Of a stretch of 64,000 bases of DNA, positions 34,790 through 46,485 are shown in pieces. This DNA is from Gymnothorax reevesii (Eukaryota; Chordata; Actinopteri; Anguilliformes; Muraenidae): the NCBI GenBank assembly GCA_029721435.1, contig CM056587.1, positions 15,533,667 to 15,597,666 of the forward strand, read 5' to 3'. Both the position numbers and the translations under genes were made by a program. Each line of letters opens with the position of its first letter. The stretch's first letter is position 1. Under the pieces are notes generated by a model. That model had not been told where the DNA came from. It made no database searches and saw only the letters and a list, made by a program, of their open reading frames with translations.

Positions 34790-35040
34790 GGCGCGCTATT
34801 ACTAAAATGTTCAAGTTTGTCAAGCGTTCCTGCATCTATAGCGATTCAGTGCAGCGAACAGCGAATTGCTGTCCAGCCGATGTACTGTTTATGCAGCCGG
34901 TGGTCCAACCGTGGCATCCAGCAGCTGAGGTGGTTCGTGCATCTGGTCAGGATGCAACCTGGAAGCTCCCTTTCAGAGGTTTTCCAGGCATGTGCAGCTT
35001 GGAGGAGACCCTGAGGCAGACCTCGGAAATTGAACCATAG
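34790..35040 (+). mobile_element. LINE 3' fragment (RT C-terminus)
   Basis: Contains 'gaggtggttcgtgcatctggtcaggatgc', coding for RWF-HLVRM, followed by 'ttttccaggcatgtgcagc..ggaggagaccctgaggcagacctcgg'. This is the well-known end of ORF2 in fish CR1/L2-type LINEs (Rex1/Babar-like). It is heavily truncated at both ends. Confidence 0.55.
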
Positions 35041-36002
35041 ACTTCACTAGACCTCTGAAGGTGTGCTATGGTATCATGCAGCAAGATTTGAGCACCAGTT
35101 CCTTCAAGTCCTGTAAGTTGCAAGGTAGTCTCAATTTTTCCAGTGCATCCCATAGATGCTTGATTGTATTGAGAACTTTTCAATTTTGAGGCTAAGTAAA
35201 CACCTTGAACGCATTGTGTTTGTCAAGCCATTTCTGAACCATTTTTGCAGGGTGCGATATCCTGCTGAAAGAGGCCACTGCCATTGGGGAATACCATTTC
35301 CATAAAGGGGTGTACTTGGTTAGGTAGGTGATGTCAAATTAACATCCACCTGAATGGAAGGACCCAAAGTTTCACAGCAGAACATTGCCCAAAGCATCAC
35401 ACTGCCTCTGTTGGTTTGTCTTCTCATTGTGCATCCTGGTGGCAGCCATCCACATGATGTAAAAGAAAGCATGATTTATCAGACCAGGCCACCTTCTTCC
35501 ATTGCTCTGTGGCCCAGTTCTGATGCTCACATGCCCACTGTAGGCCCTTTGGACAGTGCACAGGGGTCAGCATGGGCACACTGATAGGGCTACAGCTACG
35601 CAGTTCCATAGGCAACAAACTGTGATGCACAGTGTGTCCTGAGTCCTTTTGATCAGAACCAGCATGAACTTTTCCAGCAATATGAGCTATTATAGTTCTT
35701 TTGTTGGATCGAGCCACACAGGCTAGCTTTCGCTCCCCATGCACATCAGTGAGCCTTGGCCTCCAATGACCTGGTTCACCGCATTTCCTTCCTTGGATCA
35801 CTTTAGGTAGGTTCCTCTGCAATGACCTCTGCAGACTGGGAATACCCTACAAGAGCTGCTGTTCTAGTTATCACAATTTGGCCCTCGCCATAGTCGCTCA
35901 CATCATTACGCTTTCCCATTTTTCCTGCTTCCAACTTCAACTTTTAGGACAAAATATTCTCATGTTGTCTAATATATTCCACCCATTGACCAGTACCTTT
36001 GT
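35041..36002 (-). pseudogene. Tc1-like transposase relic (minus strand)
   Basis: A 132-codon open piece at 35822-35424 contains LTPVHCPKGLQWA-EHQNW and WSDKSCFLLHHVDG, the central DDE region of a common fish Tc1-like transposase. Flanking minus-strand sequence continues the family in other frames towards 35041, and the 5' leader extends to about 36000 ('acaaaat..tctaatatattccaccca'). Multiple frameshifts. It abuts another Tc1 relic at about 36003. Confidence 0.75.
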
Positions 36003-37012
36003 AAGCCTTATAGCACTGAGCACAATGCCAATAGCCGGCTGGAGTGGTGTAAAACACACCATCACTGGACTCTGGAGCAGAAAAAAGGTGTCTTGTGGAG
36101 TGACAAATTACGCTTCTCTGCCTGGCAGTCTGATGGACGAGTCAGGGTTTGGCTGATTCTGGGAGAACATTACCTGCCTGACTGCATTGTGTCAACTGTA
36201 CAGTTTTGTGGAGGGGGGATAATGGTTTGAGGTTGTTTTCCAGGGGTTGGGCTGGGCCCCTTCATTCTAGTGGAGGGAAATCTAAATGCTTCAGCATACC
36301 AAGACATTTTGGACAATTCTGTGCTTGCAACTTTGAGAACAGTTTGGGGAGGGAGGGCCCTTTTCCATTCCAGCATGACCCTGCCCCAGTGCACAAAGCA
36401 AGGTCCATAAAGACATGAAGAGTTTGTTTCCAAAATGCAAAAAGTGCCAAAATGACAAAAATTGAGACGATACAATAAAGCAATAGCCCTGTGACTCTTG
36501 CACATGGTGCAAAAATCCATTTTTAGAAATTCCTACTATAAGATGTACAATGTATATTTTTTCATGGTCAAACTTTGTGTTTTTCTATAAAATGCAACTG
36601 GCGTCAACATGGGGGAAAAAGCTGATTTACTCAATGAGAAAAATGTATATATGGCATTTTGGAAACAAACTCTACACATGGTTTGATAAGTTTGGTATGA
36701 ACATCTTGACTGGCCTACACCTCAACCCCAAACAATACCTTTGGGATGAATTGTTGTAGAATGGCGATTGTGAGCCAGGCCTTCTCATCAAACATCAGTG
36801 TCTGGCCTCAAAAATGCTCCTCTGGATGAACAAGCAAAAATTCCCACAGAAACACTCAAAAATCTTGTTGAAAGCTTTCCTAGAAGGGGGTGAGCTATTA
36901 GAGACTGCAAAGGGAGGGAGCAATTTTATATGAATGACTGGATTTCCAATGGGATGTCGTAAAAGCTCCTGTTGATGTAGTAGTCAGGTGTCTCAATACT
37001 TTTATCCATATA
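36003..37012 (+). pseudogene. Tc1-like transposase relic, split by a MITE
   Basis: The plus-strand reading shows WSSDKLRFSAWQSDGRVRVW at about 36091-36155, then a GGGIMV block at about 36214 and FHSSMTLPQCTKQG at about 36364. After an insertion at 36418-36675 it resumes as FDKFGMNILTGLHLNPKQYLWDEL at about 36683. The 3' end is 'caatacttttatccatatagtgt'. Stop codons and frameshifts make it inactive. Confidence 0.8.
36418..36675. mobile_element. 258-bp MITE nested in Tc1 relic
   Basis: The left terminus 'agagtttgtttccaaaatgc' is a perfect inverted match to the right terminus 'gcattttggaaacaaactct'. The word ACATG occurs on both sides (36413-36417, 36676-36680), as expected for a target duplication. 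Removing the insert restores the alignment of the surrounding transposase. Confidence 0.8.
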
Positions 37013-38850
37013 GTGTGTGTATGTGCGTGTGTATGGTTAAGTATAGAAGTATTTGGACACCTCTACATCCTATACCTCCCGTCCACTTATATTTTCTGGC
37101 ATCTCGGAGCATGCCGCGCACATGGCAGTGATGTCTTGGCCACATCCTCTGGGACATTTCGGCAGCCTAATATTTTTAAGTTGGCAATATGGAACTTTAG
37201 ACCGATGACATGGGCACAACCCTTGCTTAATCCTTTCCGTCACTCGCATGTGGCATGTTGAATTGAGAATGGTGACTTGGTGATATCAACCTTAAACCAA
37301 ATAAACTTTTTTTAAGATGCTAATATGGTTCATATAAAATGCTATAACTTGAAATAAATATTTCTTACCCTTAGTTTATATGGCTTCTCACCCTTTTTGT
37401 ACCATTAGAATCGCATGGCTAAAATGGCACATCCATCATCTGATCCTTTCACTGTATGAAAAACTAAGTATCAGTGACATAAATATGAAGGAAAAGTATC
37501 TGTTCACACCCTGCTATTTGCAATAGACACAAAGCTATTAATGGTTGCTCATGTGAACATTTAATTTTCCAATGCAAACTAGTTTACATCAGATGAATAC
37601 ATTCTAATCATCGTCATGATGATGATTTATGATAACATTTTAAATACACTGGGACCACAGGGCCTTTATCATCTCAGTACCAGTTTATTAGCTACGACCA
37701 ACCAGGGCACCACACCCACCCACCTTTGACCAACATGTGGCAGAGGGCTCCTGGCCCGGATCAGCCTCATCATTCACCTACAGACCCATCAGCCCCAAAA
37801 GTGATGGACTTCCAAAGATGCTGGCCATCCTCGAAGACTAGGGACGAACAGCATTATCTGAATACTCATTTCCATATGATTTTATTGCCTGGCCCATGGA
37901 GGCATTAGCGGCGGCCTGATCAGGTCACATTAATGACTAAATTCTAGATGTGGTAACTCACCTTTTATATTCTCAATGTATTTTTCTGAATAGTATTTCA
38001 CACCCTTTGGCACATGTTTCTGTCCCCTGGACTTGTTTTTGGACCTAGCAAACGAATACATGGCAGAACAAGAAGAATCTGGAATGGATCCCAAATCACG
38101 TTTTTTTTTTCATGGGCGACGCCATTGCAAACATCACGTAAACAAACCCGGCGATCCAGTAACCCAGGTTAAGACTTGCTTTGGAGAAAAATGAATGTAC
38201 ATCACCTGAGTATCAAGAGTAGGGTATTAAAGTGGAAAGTCTGCACTTTAATCACATCTTGATGGTTTCATTTCAGATTGATTGTGGTGGTATACAGAGG
38301 CAACATGACAAATATTGTGTCATTGTCCAAATACCTCTGTACCTATAAAAATACACACTGACAAACGGGTGAAAAATTAGGGGAAAAATCTATATAAAGT
38401 CTTAGTACGGTGATGGGCTGGCAAGATCAGCTTAAACATGCCTTGGCATAGAGTTTTGATTTGCAAAAATTTCCGGGAGGAATAGAATGCCTTTCGACCA
38501 CAAGATATTCCCTCATTTAGTGTTTGATGGAGGTAACAAAGAGCACAGTCTAACACATCGTTCCAAGATCTCCCATGGGTTCACTTGGTTTGGGATCTGG
38601 TGACTGTAAAGGCAGTGGCATGTTCATTGGATCATTTTCATACTCATGAAACCATTAAGTGACCCCTTGTGGCTCATAGGGTTTGGGCCGTTGTCATCCA
38701 AGGAGAGACCGGTCCCATCGTGGCTGGAATAGTTCTTCTTATAATTTCTCATCTGTCTGTCCGTGTTTGTGCATGAGTCTGTCTTTGTGCGTGTGTGTGT
38801 GTGTGTGTGCGAGCGTGTATACGACTATGAAGGAATATACTCTAATTATT
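37013..38850. other. Unrecognised DNA with (GT)n
   Basis: A Tc1-like terminus 'aagtatttggacacctctacatcc' occurs at about 37046. A GT microsatellite lies at about 38789-38810. The stretch 38400-38720 has the texture of a dispersed repeat but I could not name it. No gene. Confidence 0.4.
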
Positions 38851-38852
38851 TA

Positions 38853-39505
38853 CAACCCCATTTCCACAAAAGTTGGAACGCTGTGTAAAATGTAAATAAA
38901 ATGCAATGATTTGCAAATCATTTAAAACCTATATTTCATTGAAAATAGGGCAACGACAACATATGAAGTGTTGAAACTGAGAAATTATATTGTTTTTTGA
39001 AAACTATTTGCACATTTAGAATTTTATGACAGCAACATGTTTCAAAAAAGCTGGGACGGTAAGGGTAAGGGATGTTTACCTTTGTGTTGCATCACCTTTT
39101 CTTTTTACAATACTCTGAAAGTGTTGGTGAACTGAGGTGACCAACCGCTATATTTTGGACGCAAAATGTTTTCTGTTCTTGCTTTATACCCAGTCATGTT
39201 ACTGACTTGGTAATGAACAATCTTTGTAGAGAGACATTCCACCAGGTGTATTTTTTTGGCATCATTCAACTTTTTGAGTCTTTTGTAGCCCCTGATCCAA
39301 CTTTTTTGAAATGTCTTTTTGGCATCAAATTCAAAATGAGTGGCTCTTTTTCCAAAAAGAAATAAAATTTCTCAGTTTCAACATTAGATATGTTGTCTTT
39401 GCTCTATTTTCAATGAAATATATGGTTTAAATGATTTGCAAATCATTTTATTCTGTTTTTACTAACGTTTTACACGCTGTCCCAACTTCTCTGGAAATGG
39501 AGGTG
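38853..39505. mobile_element. Tc1-type MITE, 653 bp
   Basis: The TIRs are 'caaccccatttccacaaaagttgg..' and its inverted counterpart '..ccaacttctctggaaatggaggtg', followed inward by 'aaatgatttgcaaatca' words on both sides. TA flanks both ends (38851-38852, 39506-39507). No ORF. Confidence 0.85.
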
Positions 39506-39798
39506 TATTTATTTATTTTAACCTCCCTCACAGAAGAAATTTGATAATTATACAATTTTAATAACAACAATTCAAGTTAAAGCACAAAGGAAACCTAGAG
39601 GCATCAGATAGAGCATAAGGGCATAAAATGATGCGGGTATAATAATGTTTAAAATAAAGCAAACTGAATTAAAACACCTTTGTAAAAAGATTTGCAAGCA
39701 CCCGTTCCACAGCGTTTGGTTTATCAAAATGACTGCAGAATAAAAGACAGCGTAAACTATCCACAGCACCATCCTCAGTCATCGCATCACGTATTCTA

Positions 39799-40810
39799 GG
39801 CCATTGCCTGTGAGCAAAAAGACTGCTAGAAAATGGTTTTGTTCCAATATTGCCAGGTCTACTTGTTCTATGTACAATTGTGGAGGCGTTGGCCCCCTGA
39901 TCACCATGTAAAAAGTTCCCCCTGTGAAACCTTGCAGTTACTTTAGAAATTGAGACCCTTTCAGGGTCTATTGGAAATAAGGAAGGCGTCAAAAAATTGA
40001 TGTCAAAACTAACCAACATGGGTATTAAATTGAAGGTCTTTGCAAGTACATTATGGAAGGGTACGTGCTCACCTAGACCTTCAATTTGATACCCTTGTCA
40101 TAGCCTCACATGAAAGGGGTTAAAATTTGACTATTTTTGGGGCCCTTTTTTCCAATTAAACCCTTGACTTGCTTCAACCATATCAACATGGGTATCAAAT
40201 TGAAGATCTATGTGAGCACATAAAGATAGGGTAGTTTATCTTACATAATCTGATCACCTGTGCCCAGAAATTAGGGAGAAAAGTGCCATTTTAGTCCTTT
40301 TTCGGCCCATTTTAGTATCCCGGGGGCCAGTAAGCGTAATAAAAACCACCCTACCATAATGTACTTGCAACGACCTTCAATTTGATACCCATGTTGACCT
40401 GTTTTGATGACATCAATTTTTTGACCTTCCTTATTTCTGTTATAACACTGGTAGTCAAAACTGGTCCTGGAGAGCCGCAGTGTCTGCTGGTTTTTGATGT
40501 TACTCAGCACTTAATTGATGAATTAGAACAGTTGATTACTTGCTTAACTCATCTCACTGGGTGTCTTAGGTTTAAATAGGTTGAAGAAAACCAAACTCAG
40601 CACACCCTGTGGCTCTCCAGGACCAGGGTTGAATACCACTGCATTAGACGCTAAAAGGGTATCAATATCTGCAGTAACTGCTGGGTTTCGCATGAAGAAC
40701 TTTTTACATGGTGACTAGGGGCCCAAAGCCTACACAGTTGTAAATAGAACAAGTAGACCCGTCGAACGGACCAGGTAGATACAGCGCACAGGCAATGGCC
40801 CACACCAGAA
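39799..40810. mobile_element. Long foldback (inverted-repeat) element
   Basis: The left arm, about 39799-40065, is inverted in the right arm at 40356-40440 plus about 40640-40805. Pairs include 'ggccattgcctgtg'/'cacaggcaatggcc', 'ggtctacttgttct'/'agaacaagtagacc', 'caccatgtaaaaagtt'/'aactttttacatggtg' and 'aataaggaagg'/'ccttccttatt'. The arms are about 80% alike by eye. The right arm is split by a hAT-like MITE at 40446-40636. Confidence 0.75.
40446..40636. mobile_element. hAT-like MITE inside the foldback arm
   Basis: The left end 'cactggtagtcaaaactggtcctggagagcc' is inverted at the right as 'ggctctccaggaccagggttgaataccactg'. These are typical hAT-type CA(G/C)TG termini. Comparison with the intact foldback arm places the insertion precisely. 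The 8-bp flanks are too diverged to prove a duplication. Confidence 0.7.
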
Positions 40811-40839
40811 AAGCTGTCTTTCTCGAGAAAAAAAAGGAA

Positions 40840-42495
40840 CAAGGGAGAAAAACCAATTAGAAAGGGTGGACTTCTTTAAATACCTGGGCGTATGGTTTGA
40901 CCAAAGACTAACATGGGCAGTGCATATACAAAAAATAATTGATAAATGCAAGAAGGTACTAAATGTGATGAAATGTCTATGCAGAGTGGAGTGGGGAGCA
41001 AGTAGACCTGCTCTAACAACAATTTATACAGGATTGATCAGGTCTGTATTTGACTATGGAAGCATAACATATGGGTCTGCAGCTACAACACTACTGAGTA
41101 AGTTGGATGTGATCCAAAATCAAGCATTAAGGTTATGCTGTGGTGCTGTCAAAACCACACCAGTGACAGCTATTCAGGTAGAGATGGGAGAAATGCCTCT
41201 TCACCTGAGGAGAGATCAGTTCGCACTAGTGTACTGGGCAAACCTGAAGGGTCATGATGGAAATCATACGAGTCAGTCAGTTCTGAAGCAATGCCAAGAG
41301 CGTGAAAATATTCATGATAAAAGTTTTGGTTGGGTGGTCAATGATAAAGTTAATAATTGGGTTTAATGAATTAAAGATTAGTCCTACTGTGCCTATGCCA
41401 GTTGCCCCACCATGGATTTTTAAAGAAGTGCCCATTGACTTGGGGCTATTAGAAGAGAATTAGGAAAATGACAGATAAATATAGAGTTCTGAGCTATTTT
41501 ATGGAGAATTACAGAGGAAATAACTTTATATACGGATGCCTCTAAAATGGATAATAAAAGAATGGGAGTTGCTTATGTCATCCCAAAATTAGAAGTAAAA
41601 GTAGGTAAGAGAATAAGTGACGACCTAGCTGTCTATAAAGCAGAGTTAGTGGCAGTGTGGTTGGCTGTGCTATGGGTGGAAGTTACTAGGCCAAGGATGC
41701 AGTAATTACCTCAGACTCCAGTTCAGCTTTGTTCAGCATCAAAACCTTTCAGTCAAAATCAAGGCAGGATATTTCATTTGAAATAATTCAAGTTGCAAAC
41801 AATCTGTTAAATTCAAGGAGAAAGACAACTCTTGTATTGAGTATCAGCTCATATAGGAGTTGAAGGAAATGAGTTGGCAGATAAATGTGCCAAGCAACCA
41901 GCTGGAAACCCCAGCGTAGATATTGAGATTAAATACAGTAAGGCAGAAATTAAAAGTATGGTTAAAAATAATGTTAAGGAAACATGGCAAACATTATGGG
42001 ACAATGGGCAGACTGGAAGACAATTCTTTAATATCCAGAGTAAATTGGGAAAGAGCAGGCACACGATCAGAAGCCAGGAGGAGGAGGATGTATTTTCAAG
42101 AATGAGGTATGGACAAACGAGACTAAATAATACTTTGCTAATAGTGAAGAAGCATGCTGATGGCACTTGTGAATTCTGTGGTAGTCCAGAATCAATGGGG
42201 CATGTCATTTTACACTGTTCTAAATATCAAGAAGAAAGGCTAACATTGCAATTGCAAAGAGAACAGTTAAGTTTAATCCTAGAGGACATTCTGCAAAGAA
42301 GCTTAGGTGAAATCTGTTTTAATTACATATTCAGCTTCCTAAGGAATACAGGACTAATTAAGAGATTTAAGGGGTTTTTTTGCATCATACTTGAGAGGTT
42401 AGACGCTAGTGCCACACCCCAAGCCAGCTGGTGGCGATAATGCATCATTGAAGTAATTCAACAGGCATAAACCAGAAGAAAAAGAAGAAGAAGGA
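40840..42495 (+). pseudogene. I-clade (Nimb-like) LINE, 5' truncated and frameshifted
   Basis: The first open piece (40866-41366) is the C-terminal thumb region of a reverse transcriptase (FFKYLGVWFDQRLTW, then IYTGLIRSVFDYG, then LDVIQNQALRLCCGA). RNase H follows in another frame from about 41521 (YTDAS, later KAEL and SDSSSAL). The third piece (41874-42440) begins with GNELADKCAKQ and ends with a Cys-His cluster (CEFCGSPESMGHVILHC). RNase H after RT, with this CCHC, is characteristic of the I group. The 3' tail is 'accagaagaaaaagaagaagaagg'. At least two frameshifts make it dead. Confidence 0.85.
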
Positions 42496-42647
42496 GTCGA
42501 TGCTGGAACATTTGCAATTCAACTTGTTTCTATACGGATGGCCTTTTTGTAGTGATCCTGTGCTGAACCTAAAGCGACTGTAAATGCCGCCTGGGAAAGT
42601 GCGGGGGGAAGTGTTCGTTTTGTGCTGGTTTGCGATTAACATTAAAA

Positions 42648-42774
42648 ATGTCTGGATTGTCTAAAAGAGAACTTGATGGCTGTAGGAAAATGCTTAGCCG
42701 TCTGTCAGATGCCGATTTAATAGCACTTTGTGATACTGTCACAAACCGCATGATTACAGTCGACAACACAAGAG
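42648..42774 (+). CDS. c3orf38: c3orf38 coding exon 1
   Basis: 42 codons plus one base. The start context is 'aaaaATGT'. It ends at the strong donor gtgagt. Only about 150 bp separate the start from the LINE tail, so promoter and 5' UTR must be compact or lie within the LINE. Confidence 0.85.
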
Positions 42775-45054
42775 GTGAGTTCGCTCGTTGTCAGTCCTAA
42801 GTAACGTTAAGCATATGTCTTCGATTATTTTAGCCAGCGGTGTCCCTTGAATTTTGCCGTATGCTTGTCTATCTGATTACATTAATGATCACAATGTGTT
42901 TATGTTTGTGTTCAGAGGCAATGGACGCAATTCTGACTTACAGTCAGAGTCCTGAAGAATTACTGCAGCGAAGGAAGGTGTATCGTGAAGTCATATTTAA
43001 ATACCTGGCGAGTGAAGATATTGTCATGCCTCCCACCGCAGAGAAGAGTCAGCTTGTGAAGAAAACACTTCAGTTTTGGGGTCGGGATATGAAGGTAATG
43101 ATAATCAATTTCTAAATGAATTGTTGAATTCTGTTCACGGTAGAATGGTACAATGTACCACAGTGCTAAAGTATTTGGCCCCTCCAGTTTTCTTCTATTC
43201 TTATTTAAATTTTTAAAACATCCAACTAATTTTAATATAAGACAAAGGCAACGCGAGTAAACACAAAATGCAGCTTCTAAATGATCCTTTCACTTATTGA
43301 AGGTAGAAAGTTGCTGAAAACCTGCACCACCCATGTGAAAAAATGATTGCCCCCACATAAACCTAATTACTGATTGTGCCGCCCATGGCAGGAACTACTG
43401 TGAACAAACGTTTGCAATAAGTGGCAATTAGTCCGTCAGATTTGTCTGGCCTGCTCTCGTTGGCAGAATTGTTATAACTTGGCCGCATTGGAGTTGTTGA
43501 TGCACTCATTGAGGAATTATGGTGGGAAATCGACTTCTGGGAAGGTTAATCACTGTTTCAGGTTTTTTTTTTTTTTTTTTACATATGTATAGAATGGCTC
43601 ACCATGGCTCTTTGGAGTCCCAGAGCCTTAGAAATTGATTTACAACCCTTTCCAGACTGATGGATGCCAATGATTTTCATTAAATGTCTCTGTTGAATTT
43701 ATTTAGATTGCAGCATAATGTGCTGCTTTCTACTTACTTCTCATTGTCAGACAGGTTTCATTTAGGCGATGTTTAGATTCAGCACGGTTGGCAGTAATCA
43801 AGCCTGGCTTGGTCTTGTGAAATTGAACCCAATTATTAATTATATTTGTTTAATGCCTTGATTTGGTGACTCAGGGATATTACATTTTCATATGGGGCCA
43901 GGAAAAATGCTATCCAACTTTTCCCTTAATAAACTGCATTTTGTGTTTACTGGGGTTAGCTTTGTACCATGTTAGAATTACTTTGATAGTGTGACAAATA
44001 TGCCAAAATAGAAGGAATTGTGAAGGTGCAAATAATTTCTCAGTATTGTATTTGCAAAGGGCTATTTTACTGTTATTGCTCTGACTGCAAAGGAATTAGC
44101 AAAGTAGAATATTATATCTTGTGTGCACGCACTGGAGTGGTTGTGGGTGGCGCCGAGTTGCGTTTTGATGTGTTTTTTGTGTGCTGAAAAATAAATTGTT
44201 CAAATGCATGTTAAAAACAGCATTGTGATCTGACACACTATGTCAATAGATGAGCGGAACATACTTGAACACATTCTGTAAAAGAAATAGAAGGGAAAGT
44301 ACAATAATAAACACTTCCTTTTTGAGGATATTGCACATTTTAAATTCAATCAGATACCATCAAAATTCACTTCCCATCAGCTGGAAGTGAGTGTATAACC
44401 TTTTCTATAGTATGACTTCTGTTCATGCAAAAAAAAAAAAAAAAGAATTCCATTTTGCTATTTATCATTATCGTTATATTTTAGGCGTCTGAGGCAGTTG
44501 ATGCCAATAAGGATCCTCCAAATGCAAGGGCAGAGGTTGCAGAGCCTGACTACATGATGCTGGGTAAGCAGTTCAGCCAGTGGTTCTATCAGCTCCTCAA
44601 CACCCAGAATCCAGCACTGGGTCAGAAGCCGTTAGACTGGGGTCCGCAGCATTTCTGGGAGGACGCACAGCTGACGCTTTCATACAGTACTGACATGCAG
44701 CAGACAGACATGTTTGAGGGGGCAGAGCTGGTCAGCCATCGTTTCCTTGCCCTGGTGCGAGACGAAAGGCTCTATTTCTGCCCAAACCTGGAGCCTCACG
44801 GGCTGATGTGCGGTGCGAGCCCCCACGGGCTCGTGGCAGTGGCAGTAGCGGGAACCATTCACCGCGAGCGAACCTGCTTGGGGATCTTCGAGCAAGCGTT
44901 TGGCCTCATTCGCTCCCCACTGGACGGTCACAGTTGGAAGATCAAGTTTACTCGTTTGAAAATAAGACAGCAGGAGGGAGGAGAGGAAATGGCATCACCT
45001 GCCTTAACATGTGACTCCAAAGGACTGTTGGCGCTGTGTGAACCTGGATCCTAA
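42648..45054 (+). CDS. c3orf38: C3orf38 homologue (conserved uncharacterised protein)
   Basis: Three coding exons: 42648-42774, 42916-43094 and 44485-45054 (876 nt, 291 residues). Junctions are AGAG|gtgagt, ttcag|AGGCA, AAG|gtaatg and tttag|GCG, and the phases fit. The product starts MSGLSKRELDGCR and includes LIALCDTVTNRM, ILTYSQSPEELLQRRKV, REVIFKYLASEDI, DWGPQHFWEDAQL, PHGLVAVAVAGTIHR and TCLGIFEQAFGLIRSP. All these blocks match the human C3orf38 protein family, probably the one called DUF4518. Its function is not established. The ATG is the first in the exon and the N-terminus matches the human protein. The length is a little under the human form owing to a shorter C-terminus. An I-type LINE ends about 150 bp upstream. 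Confidence 0.9.
42916..43094 (+). CDS. c3orf38: c3orf38 coding exon 2
   Basis: 179 nt between acceptor tgttcag and donor gtaatg. It encodes EAMDAILTYSQSPEELLQRR through FWGRDMK. Confidence 0.9.
43150..44060 (-). mobile_element. Tc1-like element remnant in c3orf38 intron 2
   Basis: The left end is 'aaagtatttggcccctccag' and the right end 'ggtgcaaataatttctcagtattgta'. Between them are family words such as 'gagtaaacacaaaatgcag', 'cagaattgttataacttggcc', 'gggaaggtt..cactgtt', 'ggagtcccagagccttagaaat' and 'aactgcattttgtgtttac'. The transposase sense is minus; most of it is deleted. A T-run of 18 lies at about 43563. Confidence 0.75.
44485..45054 (+). CDS. c3orf38: c3orf38 coding exon 3 (terminal)
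   Basis: 190 codons including the TAA. It holds the conserved C-terminal domain of the family (FSQWFYQLLNTQNP to WKIKFTRLKI). The last 20-odd residues are less conserved. Confidence 0.92.
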   Translation, partial: ASEAVDANKDPPNARAEVAEPDYMMLGKQFSQWFYQLLNTQNPALGQKPLDWGPQHFWEDAQLTLSYSTDMQQTDMFEGAELVSHRFLALVRDERLYFCPNLEPHGLMCGASPHGLVAVAVAGTIHRERTCLGIFEQAFGLIRSPLDGHSWKIKFTRLKIRQQEGGEEMASPALTCDSKGLLALCEPGS

Positions 45055-46485
45055 TGCACCCTTTGCAATGCGAATTCGCTGAGTTCACATGGATACAAAA
45101 GAGCACTTTATTTCAACGGTTGCTATTCATTCTCCTGGAATGAAGCTACGGAGAACATTTTTCTTTTCGATAAGCATTTATATTTCAATATACATCTTTA
45201 AACTTTTTTATAACTGATTTTATTTTAACTTGAGTGGATGCCTTGTGTATATAATGTTTGAGAATGTTTTGAAGGCGGCATACACAATCGCAATGGCCTT
45301 TCTCATTGTTTCATGTCCACACACCTGGTAAAGTCACCCATTGGTGTTTTCAGGATTTGAGGATGCTATCGGATATAAGTGAAACCTCATGCACAATTTG
45401 AAAAATTCACAATTGACAGTTTGTTTCCACAAGTAGGAAGTGCAATTGCTCTCGAGCAATTGTGAATATCCAATTCTCCAAACAAAGATCTCCAGGACGG
45501 TATAAATTAGCCTCCTGATTGACGACGTATTCATATTTTGGTCCCACGATGTAATGGTTGTCGCTCTATAAGATGCCATCAGAGGGCGTCGTAGGACGTA
45601 TATTGCTGTATCATGATGGTTGTCTTTAATCCAGCTAATTTAACATACTGAATTAAAAACCGCTGTTGCACTGTCCCTCAGGGCACTTACACCTCAAATA
45701 AGAGTCAAGTGTGTTCCTTAATGTAATATATGGCCAAAGGTAGCAGACCGGTGAGGTCTGGTTGGTGTGTTGGGTCAGATTATCATTTGTTGACATGACG
45801 CATCTTTGTATTCTCTTTCTGAACAGTCACTGCTCTTACCTTGGTTTATTCCTAGTGAAACCCTGAAACGATTACTATGTGCGGCCCATGGTAGATGTTT
45901 AAATTTCACCTCTTGAAAACCATGAGACAGTACCTGGGCTGCTTTCCCAAAAAACTGATCTTGTCATGCTCAATGATCTGCCGACTGTCTTCTTTAAATT
46001 CTCTTCTCAACTTAATGCATATTTTAACCTTTAGTCAAATCTCCTGGTCCCATTACTACTAAGCACACAAATGCATTTCTTAGTTTCTCTAAGTAAAATG
46101 CTGAATGAAGAGGCACTGGAAAAAGATAAAGCAATACTTGAATGCTTATTAACCACAATTAAGGTATTTCAGGATTGCATTTGAAATGGAATCAAATTTT
46201 TACATTTCAATGTAAATAAAATTTACAATAAGCTCATCAATTGTTGGTACTGTTGACAAGAAATGCAGTAAAAATACTGTTAAAAATGTATAGTAATATT
46301 GTATAGAGGCTCAAAATCCCAATGAGAAATGCTGTACTCTCTTCCAGTGGAAGCATCCAAAACTTTTTATTAAGAATGACTTTCCTTCAAATCAAGGTTT
46401 CACTGTGGCACCCACAAAAGTTTTTGTAAATGAAACCTACCAAATTCAAAACGGGAATAAAATTCAAGATACTTTTTTTTTCATC
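45055..46485. other. c3orf38 3' UTR and intergenic DNA
   Basis: Noncoding. The 3' UTR must lie at the start of this stretch; an AATAAA at about 46214 is one candidate end and I see no clear earlier one. No repeat recognised. Confidence 0.4.

Noticed and set aside
39669..40019. 116-codon minus-strand open frame
   Set aside because: It lies largely in one arm of the foldback element and shows no recognised domain. Probably chance openness.
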